Source: Ectobius pallidus
Taxonomy: Eukaryota; Arthropoda; Insecta; Blattodea; Ectobiidae
Length of the DNA stretch: 64,000 bases
Assembly (NCBI GenBank): GCA_964059195.1
Contig: CAXKWD010000008.1
Span: 42,213,502-42,277,501 of the forward strand
Reading direction: 5' to 3'
A program made the translations under genes and the position numbers. Below are positions 57,030-64,000 of this stretch, piece after piece; position 1 is the stretch's first letter, and every line of letters starts with the position of its first letter. The notes under the pieces were generated by a model. That model did no database searches. It saw nothing but the letters and a program-made list of their open reading frames with translations, and was not told the DNA's origin.

Positions 57030-57945
57030 CGAGGGGGGACCCAAAAATAACCGGAATAGAACTGTTGCGCGCAAATGCTTTCTAGTTACGAGCTGTGCTG
57101 GTAGGTGGTGTTATTTGGGGGTCTCCCGCGACCGTTAGTGAGCTGGCGTCAGTCTGAGTTAAGTGTCTTGGTTGTGGTGTACTGTTGTGTGCGTTCGTGT
57201 TTCAACCCGTTGGCGATTGGAGAGATGCCCGACCACAAGGAACAAAGAGTGTGTGTGAAATATTTTTTTCTGTTAGGGAAAACTGCAGCCAAGACTGTTG
57301 GGATGCTTAGACAATCCTTTCGTGATGATGCTTTGGGGAAATCACAAGTCTAAGAGTGGTTTTCCCGTTTCAAATCTGGCAACATGTCAACTGAAGACAT
57401 GCCACGCCCCGGGCGTCCTTCGACAGGAAGAAATTATGAAAACATTTCCAAAATAAAACATGCAATTGATGAAGATCTTTCAAGAAAATGTGGATCATTC
57501 TGCACTTCACTCTTCAAGTCGTGGCAAACATTCACGCGGTTTTCTCTTTGGTCATCTCTGAGCAAGCGAGGAACAAATTTTGCAGACACCCGTCTCATGT
57601 TCAAACCTTCGGTTAAAACTAGCTGGACCATGCTCCATGACACGTTCGTTTCCTCAGAAATTTGGTCAATGTTCTTTTGACGATCTCGGCTGCAGTTTTC
57701 CATAACAGAAAAAATTTCACACACACTCTTTGTTCCTTGTGGTCGGCCATCTCACCAATCGCCGACGGGTTGAAACACAAACGCACACAACAGCGCACCA
57801 CAACCAAGCCACTTAACTCAGACTGATGCCAGCTCACTAACGGTCACGGGAGACCCCCAAATAACACCATCTAACAGCACAACTCGTAACTAGAAAGCAT
57901 TCGTGCAAAACAGTTCGATTCCGGTTATTTTTGGGTCCCCCCTCG
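57030..57945. mobile_element. Palindromic mariner: two 5' halves head to head
   Basis: TA at 57028-57029 and 57946-57947 flank perfect inverted ends cgaggggggacccaaaaata (continuing accggaat). Each half encodes the same transposase N-terminus: plus strand MPDHKEQRVCVKYFFLLGKT, SFRDDALGKSQV and TEDMPRPGRPSTGRN; minus strand MADHKEQRVCVKFFLLWKTA, then after a deletion SRDRQKNIDQISEETNVSWS and LNMRRVSAKFVPRLLRDDQ. The halves differ by deletions and substitutions, so the inversion is old or formed from two copies. No catalytic core is present. Confidence 0.85.
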
Positions 57946-57947
57946 TA

Positions 57948-58784
57948 TGCTTGCCCATGCACAATGGACAAATTTCTTCTCCTCTGCAGTCGCTGACTCT
58001 ATGTCCAAACTTGCTACACTTGAAACATCTTCTAGGTTCAATATAGTCGTGTATTTTACACATGTGCCATCCAATTTTTAGTTTATTATTCAGCAGTCGT
58101 TTCCACGTTGCTGAGTTGACCTCTACAACGAGGTTAGTTATTCTTCTTCTTTTTGCAAAAACTTAGGCTTGATTTTTTCTACTTTTAAGTGAAGTTCCGT
58201 GTTTTGCGAGCGAATCGCATGCTCTGCATCTTCAACTGAGATGTCTTCTGGAAAATTATATACAATTTCCGTTTTGCTCTCACTTTCAATAATTAATCTC
58301 CCATCTCTTAAAGTTTTAATTGAACTGATACCTACTTTCATTTCAGTAGGGTTGATATTGTCTTTTATTTTCTTCTTCATGACATCTGCTGTCTCATTTT
58401 CTTTTGACTTAACGAATAATTTGTACCTTTTCTTGTTTTGGATAGCCCGCTTTGTAACTTCAGAGTACAGCTTCCTAGCTCCACCCCCAGAGGGAAGCAC
58501 TTTGCTAGTGCTATTAATTTGGCAGATGGAACTCGCTGTATCCTCAGGAGTTTGTCCTCCTGCAGGGCAGCCATAATGGCGTTATTTTCGGTATCTTTAA
58601 CCTCCAACTCAGATATCTTCATATCAATGGCTAAAAGCCCAATCATTGTTATGTCCATTTTTTGGCGAAAATGAGATATTGGTGTCAATATGTAGGTGAG
58701 TCTAGCTCTTTTCTCCTGCACAAATATTGTATCTCCCTTCGAAATAGTAATTAAAAGGTGCAGGTTAAAAAAAAAAAATATCAA
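57948..58784 (-). pseudogene. R1-like LINE ORF1 (gag-like) with zinc knuckles
   Basis: Starts MDITMIGLLAIDMKISELEV at 58662; after a frameshift at about 58500 it continues GGARKLYSEVTKRAIQNKKR, KENETADVMKKKIKDNINPT, VGISSIKTLRDGRLIIESES, EDAEHAIRSQNTELHLKVEK, then KLKIGWHMCKIHDYIEPRR, CFKCSKFGHRVSDC (CCHC) and EEICPLCMGKH (second knuckle, cut by the mariner). The KEKV..P...G(I/V)..IK..R.G..I(I/V)E.E order and two to three knuckles are typical of R1-clade ORF1, an RNA-binding protein that packages the transcript. Confidence 0.8.
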
Positions 58785-58891
58785 TTTTGATCAAGACAGC
58801 TTTTGTATGTGCACACTTATTATATGTCCTCACTTTTCACAGCCATGACTTGTATAAGATGAATGCCTGAGTGCACACTTATTGCATACTA

Positions 58892-60758
58892 GCATGTGCC
58901 CGCGGCTTCGCCCGCGATAATTATTTCAAAAATTAAAAATTAAGAGCATAATAGTTAAATCATTATATTTATTAACACCTAAATCACGTGGACTACATAC
59001 CACGATTAGATAGCGTCGCCTGGTAAAAGCAACCTCAGATTCGAGTTCCTTGGCTCAGAATACCCCTGTACAGTGAGTTTCGTCCAAATCGAACAATGTT
59101 TGACCATATTTAGGCCTATATTGATTATCCCTCTTCCGTGTAGGTTGAAAATTTCATATGTCTTCGGGCCTTGATATTCTAAACAAATTAATCGTCCAGG
59201 ATGGACTTACAAAATCAAGCGATCGCCCGCGATAATTATTTCAAGAATTAAAAATTAAGAGCATAATAGTTAAATCATTATATTTATTAACACCTAAATC
59301 ACGTGAATTACATACCACGATTAGATAGTGTCGCCTGGTAAAAGCGACCTCAGATTCGAGTTCCTTGGATCAGAATACCCCTGTACAGTGAGTTTCGTCC
59401 AAATTGAACAATGTTTGACCATATTTAGGCCTATATTGATTATCCCTCTTCCGTGTAGGTTGAAAATTTCATATGTCTTCGGGCCTTGATATTCTAAACA
59501 AATGAATCGTCCAGGATGGACTTACAAAATCAAGCGATCGCCCGCGATAATTATTTCAAGAATTAAAAATTAAGAGCATTATATTTATTAACACCTAAAT
59601 CACGTGAATTACATACCACGATTAGATAGCGTCGCCTGGTAAAAGCGACCTCAGATTCGAGTTCCTTGGCCCAGAATACCCCTGTACAGTGAGTTTCGTC
59701 CAAATCGAACAATGTTTGACCATATTTAGGCCTATATTGATTATTCCTCTTCCGTGTAGGTTGAAAATTTCATATGTCTACGGGCCTTGACATTCTAAAC
59801 AAATTAATCGACCAGCGTTGGCTTACAACATTCAAGCGATCGCGATGCTTTTATTTCCACGGTAGACAAAAATGACAAAAATAGCCAAAGCCAACTGCAA
59901 TTGATTTGACATTGAAATGTATTACTGAAATCTGATGCTTCGACAGCGCTAAAATCACGTTTTCTGCCAGTTTTTCACTCATAACTCGCGAACGAAAGCT
60001 AAAATTAAAAATTCGACTTCGAGGTACATTCGCCCACCTTTCAGTCCATCTATCTTTAAAATTTCAGATCTCTGCATTCAGTAGATTTCGATGGGCATCG
60101 TGGACAGACAGACAAACAGCATGTGCCCGCATGTGCCTGCGGCTTCCCCCGCGATAATTATTTCAAAAATTAAAAACTAAAAATTAAGAGCATAGTTAAA
60201 TCATTATAATTATTAACACCTAAATCACGTGGAGTGCATTCCACGATTAGGTAGCGTCCCCTGGTAAAAGCGACCTCCTTGGCCCAGAAAACCCCTGTAT
60301 AGTGAGTTTCGTTCAAATCGAACAATGTTTGACCATATTTAGGGTTGATTATCCTTCTTCCGTGTAGGTTGAAAATGTAATTATGTATGTGGGCCTTGAC
60401 ACTCTAAACAAATGAATTGTCTAGGATGGACTAACACAATCAAGTGATCGCGTTGCTTTTATTTCCAAGGTATGAGGTATGATGACAAAAATAGCCAAAG
60501 CCATCTGTAAGTGATTTGATATTGAAATTTATTACTGAAACTGATGCTTCTAAAATGCAAAAAAATGCACGTTTTCTGCCAGTTTTTCACTCATAACTCA
60601 CGAACGAAAGCGAAAATTAAAATTCCGGCTTCGAGGTGCACATTCCGACCCTTTAGTCCGCCTATGTATAAAATTTCAGATCTCTGCATTGAGTAGATTT
60701 CGCTGGGCATCGCGGACAGACAGACAGACGGAGGACACACACTTCCTTTTATTAATAT
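58892..60758 (+). repeat. 'gcttcgcccgc' repeat, four to five tandem units
   Basis: Units start near 58892, 59221, 59540 and 60122 (agcatgtgcccgcggcttcg or gcgatcgcccgcgataatta). The first units are about 320-330 bp apart and nearly identical. The third unit runs on into a longer 3' part (gcgatcgcgatgcttttatt, gctaaaatcacgttttctgc, ataactcgcgaacgaaagct, ggcatcgtggacagacagac). The last unit ends ggcatcgcggacagacagac and cttccttttattaatataga, the same 3' end as at 44354. Confidence 0.9.
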
Positions 60759-60760
60759 AG

Positions 60761-60762
<2 letters not shown>

Positions 60763-60822
<60 letters not shown>
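60763..60822. repeat. (AT)n microsatellite at a repeat 3' end
   Basis: About 29 at units directly after the tatagatg end of the 'gcttcgcccgc' array. Confidence 0.95.
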
Positions 60823-60825
<3 letters not shown>

Positions 60826-61099
60826 TATACAACGACATGCTCTGTTACACAGTAGTAGCACTACATGCCTATAAGCATTTACATTGATTCATAGTACTTA
60901 ATACACTATACATTGGTTATAAATGTCTGAGGACTTACAACATCTGAGCACATGAGAGTATACCGTAACCATCAACAGTACACAGTTGTTGTGTTGAAGT
61001 AGCAGAGACGTTATGGTTTTGCTGTAACGAGTTTGGAGTGTACTAGTGTTGATTTTCACTAGTTATCGTGTTCTTCTGAAGTTACCAATGTAAGTATGA

Positions 61100-61485
61100 A
61101 TTGCAAACTGAATTAACATTCAAAAAGCTCCGTGTAAGCCTCGATCGCGAACCTCCATTCTCCTGGGACTCCATCTCACTAATGCCTAAGTATAATTCAG
61201 TGATTCCTGTCTCAAATGTCAAAAAGAAAGATCTCCTATCTCTTTTGAAGACAGGAGTCATTCCAAACTGATATACTAGTTTTGTGACTGATATTCCATC
61301 TTCGAGGAAAGCTAAGGATATTGTACCATGCCCCGTTGAAAATGAGGACGATGAACCCCTCTCTGGAAAAACTGAACAATCTGTATCCAGGAGAATTACT
61401 CGTAAGAACATAAATTGCGAGAAGAATGAGGATAAAAGTCCAAGAAACATTAAGGGAAAAGTGGGGGAAATTATAAGAAAAAATT
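61100..61485 (+). pseudogene. ORF remnant, probably transposon-derived
   Basis: In one frame: LRVSLDREPPFSWDSISLM, KYNSVIPVSNVKKKDLLSLL, KTGVIPN, a stop, YTSFVTDIPSSRKAKDIVP, then SGKTEQSVSRRITRKNINCE and IRRKN-like end. The block KKKDLLSLLKTGVIP followed by Y..F recalls C-terminal pieces of widespread insect transposon ORFs, but I cannot name the family. One in-frame stop interrupts it. It could also be a diverged host exon. Confidence 0.3.
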
Positions 61486-62783
61486 AAAATGGCAAAAGAT
61501 GGTCAGAAGAAATAATAATTGTTTCAAGTAAGTCTAACTGTTTGATGAAAGACCAGTGACTGTTTAAAGAAGTCTTATTTTCTTTTTCAAAATGTTGAAA
61601 ATGTAATTGACCTTACTGACCTCTTTTTAGAAAATAAAAAATTTAAATGAAACAAAAGAGTAGTATTTTTGTGTTATTTATTAACTTAAATTCCATCCTC
61701 CTATTATCATAGGGCACTTTTATTATATGCACTCCTGTAGTACATCCACAAGTCACTTAATCTACTAGAGCACAAATATAGTATGTCTGTTATTGATACA
61801 TATTTCATTAAAGTTTCCAGAACTAATGAAAATTACCATAAAATTGATTTTTTTGTCTAATGGAATATTAACTGATGTATAAATGTTTAAGCCTGTTGAG
61901 TATTTTTCCCCCAAGTTTAAAATAATCTTTTCGCGATTTCTCAGAGTTTACAAAAATGGACATACAATGATAGTGCTTTTAGCCATCGATATCCTCATTT
62001 ATTGCATTTTTCAGATTAACTTTCTTAGAATACTTACAGCTTTCTGAATGTCCTTCTTCAAGTCGTTTCGTAGATTTCCACTCTTTTCAGTTACATTCAC
62101 AAGCATGTTCAAAGCATTTTCAACTGCATCATCTCCCACGTCCTCCATCTCGAGCATCAATACACACTTACATATAATGCTAAACACATGGAAATTACCT
62201 ATCACTGATCACTTTAGTCTTCAAAATGTGATAACACAGTCTCGTATATAGCCCGGCGCAGTATGAAGAAACAACAAGGTTCAATACAAATGTATCAAAA
62301 ACTTCCTTAATCACGAGTGTCACCAAATCAAACCAGCAACATCCACCATCTTTCGTAAATCTATATGTACATTGTGTGAATCATAAACTACCAACATAAG
62401 TCAATTTTCATCGCATGGTTTAGTTATGTTGGTTGGCTCATCTCTCCCATTATTTTGAGTCAGACAACCTGGCATCCAAATAATTCCCTGATTTTGACAA
62501 ATTCATGAACCCACACCTTCTCCACTGTTTTAGATAGCCCAGGCCTCAAATTGCAGTAGTTTACCACAACTCTTCAAGAAGTAAGTGGCAAACAAGTGGC
62601 GTTCAGTATCTTGGGGCATGAATGGACAAAAAGGACAAGAGTGGACACAAGTAATCCTTAGGGAACAGAAGATAGTATCAGAACAGTATTCAGAAGTATT
62701 GTGTACTGGTTGGTGAAGGAAAACTGGGATTGGATATTTGCCTTCATATTTCTTATCTAAGCCAGCAAATTTCAGTTTCTACC
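61486..62783. other. Stretch without recognised genes
   Basis: AT-rich. A minus-strand open frame at 62205-62011 (MLEMEDVGDDAVENALNMLV, then NDLKKDIQKAVSILRKLI) has a plausible helical composition but no family I recognise. Confidence 0.35.
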
Positions 62784-63089
62784 ATGGATCCATATGATTT
62801 GCGGAAGGATGAGGTAGAGTATGAGTTGAAATTGAGAGGACTGAAACTTTATGCCGATTTGAGAACAAATAGGAAAGAATTAAAAAAAGCATTGGCTGAA
62901 AATATAAAGATTAATACCTTAGAGTTACAAAAGCTAGATAAGTCTGAAGCACTTGAATTGTATGAAGGGAAACTTAGAAGATTTTCCAAAGCCATGGCCC
63001 AGTTGAATTTCGAAATACCAGCAGAAGACAGTATAATTAGAAGGTACATTCACCCACTACTACATCCAGGAGCCGAGATTGGTCATTGA
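62784..63089 (+). CDS. 101-codon ORF, SAP-like, possibly gag-derived
   Basis: A start in strong context (accatgg) opens MDPYDLRKDEVEYELKLRG, LKLYADLRTNRKELKKAL, KINTLELQKLDKSEALELY, GKLRRFSKAMAQLNFEIPA and IIRRYIHPLLHPGAEIGH stop. The first 40 residues fit a SAP-like helix-extended-loop-helix (L..DEL.YEL..RG......R..LR..L), a form found at the N-terminus of some insect retroelement gag-type proteins. The frame is intact, with no stop or shift, unlike the other ORFs here. A hammerhead-like motif follows at 63122. Retroelement origin is inferred. Confidence 0.5.
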   Translation: MDPYDLRKDEVEYELKLRGLKLYADLRTNRKELKKALAENIKINTLELQKLDKSEALELYEGKLRRFSKAMAQLNFEIPAEDSIIRRYIHPLLHPGAEIGH

Positions 63090-63121
63090 GGGAAGCAGCC
63101 CAGCCAACCGAATTTCAGATG

Positions 63122-63160
63122 TAGCTGAGGATGATCACAATGATGATTGAAACTATTAGT
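63122..63160 (+). other. Hammerhead-like core motif
   Basis: Ctgaggatgatcacaatgat then gattgaaactattagtcctg gives CTGAGGA (core CTGANGA), an atca/tgat pair, GAAAC and, five bases on, GTC. A C-G pair closing a five-base loop would be a one-pair stem III, as reported for Penelope-associated hammerheads. Near copy at 31436-31475. Confidence 0.4.
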
Positions 63161-63367
63161 CCTGATAGATATTTTGTTTTATTAGTACCACCTTATACCC
63201 TCAATTTTGATTACCATTAGTAGATGTTCCAGGAAAAAAATATACTCTGCCAATATCAGTTACATGTAAGTTTATTAGGTGTAATTACATATGAAAGAAT
63301 AGGTTTACTTAATGCATATAATTTTTCTAGTATAATTTTGTCAGTGAGCTGAAGAGTTAAAATGATT

Positions 63368-63842
63368 GTCATTAAAATACATAGTGTAAAATAGCCAGTC
63401 TTAAAATATGCTAAATGTGATTGTGTTAGCATATGTAAGTTAAAATAGCTAACATCAACACATATAGTTTATATTTATATGTTCTGAATCACAGTATTAA
63501 CCTGAAAAAAATATATAGGTTCGTCTGTGCATTAAAAAGTCACTAAAACACACTGAATTTTAACTCACTGCTATATACTGTACTTGCAGGCAGCTGGGTG
63601 TTTGATTATCAATGATTATCATTAATGTAATAGTGAAAAATAGCTTGTCTTTAAATATAATAGTGTTAGCTTATGTGATGGAATAGCTAACATCAATATT
63701 TATAGTCTATATTTATATATGCTAAGTCACAGTATTAACCTGGAAGATAGGTTCGTCCTTGTATTAAAAAACATTCACTAAAACACATTAAGCATTAACT
63801 CACTGCTATATACTGTCCTTGCAGGCAGCCAGGTGTTTGGTG
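63368..63842 (+). repeat. Two-copy tandem repeat of 235 bp
   Basis: Blocks aatagctaacatcaa, cacagtattaacctg, ataggttcgtc and cactgctatatactg then tgcaggcagc recur with a spacing of about 235 bp (for example 63567 and 63802). About 85 percent of bases agree by eye. There is no coding content. Confidence 0.8.
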
Positions 63843-64000
63843 GGTTTAAAAACACTATTGATTTTGCCCTTGCAAGTAGTTAAATGCTAAGCTGGAATTC
63901 AGTTGATCCATTGGTGTAGCTCATTGTAACAATCTATTTCTGGTATTGGCAATTTCTATTCATTACTGGACTCATCAGTGGGTATGCATTTCGACCCCAA

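Larger units (their letters stand above)
50345..58800 (-). mobile_element. R1-like LINE, almost full length, twice interrupted
   Basis: Read from about 58800 down: ORF1 with zinc knuckles, APE endonuclease, RT, RNase H and a 3' UTR. The 3' UTR end (catgtagtattactagtgta then atggcacatgatgttaataa, 50345-50400 complement) matches the end of the LINE at 35280. Insertions at 54254-56662 (Penelope-like, with a mariner) and 57030-57945 (palindromic mariner) split it. The net length is about 5.1 kb, as expected for a complete R1-clade element. Its ends do not lie in microsatellites, unlike the relative at 35280. Confidence 0.8.

Noticed and set aside
62011..62205. Minus-strand 64-codon frame with helical composition
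   Set aside because: No family recognised, short, and no supporting signals; recorded only as a note in the gene-free stretch.

Overview
This is animal nuclear DNA, most likely from a large-genome insect. It is AT-rich and carries spliced exons, tRNA-derived SINEs, many non-LTR retrotransposons (LINEs), mariner and hAT-like elements, long microsatellites and miniature inverted-repeat elements. Frequent motifs of the taggcctat type resemble what I know of cockroach-like or other polyneopteran genomes; the species cannot be fixed from sequence alone. There is no bacterial or viral gene layout.

The host signal is small: two plus-strand coiled-coil exons (11137-11238 and 42613-42709) that join in phase and resemble the coiled-coil region of TANGO1/MIA3-cTAGE, an ER exit-site cargo receptor. 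The 31.4-kb interval between them would be one intron. A possible 126-bp phase-compatible cassette exon lies at 28853-28978. Nearly everything else is transposon sequence sitting in introns of this gene.

Layout. 1-5500: broken LINE reverse transcriptases, one split by a 3.1-kb foldback element made of about 177-bp repeats in two inverted arrays around a short ORF. 6465-7563: SINE, AT-rich repeat and a miniature Penelope-like hairpin element. 8577-10773: two mariner-like elements. 14847-25870: a LINE of R4/Dong type (minus strand) whose two ends both abut (GTT)n/(ATT)n microsatellites. It has been hit by an RTE-like LINE (13-bp target duplication), itself hit by a 3.0-kb TG...CA element (probable solo LTR) and a small MITE, and separately by a hAT-like MITE and a mariner. 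28300-31080: SINEs, a hairpin element and a hAT-like MITE. 31640-35040: pieces of a CR1/Jockey-like LINE. 35041-38005: an R1/Waldo-like LINE lying inside a (TG)n microsatellite. 38362-49843: assorted inverted-repeat elements and tandem arrays of a 'gcttcgcccgc' repeat. 50345-58800: a nearly full-length R1-like LINE (ORF1 zinc knuckles, endonuclease, RT, RNase H) interrupted by a Penelope-like element carrying a mariner and by a palindromic mariner. 58892-64000: further tandem arrays and two small ORF remnants.

The most unusual items are the foldback element with its internal ORF, a set of four hairpin elements of Penelope-like architecture with 11-13-bp target duplications, two unrelated LINE lineages each inserted in the microsatellite class typical of its clade, and a nest whose target duplications let the interrupted reading frames be followed exactly.
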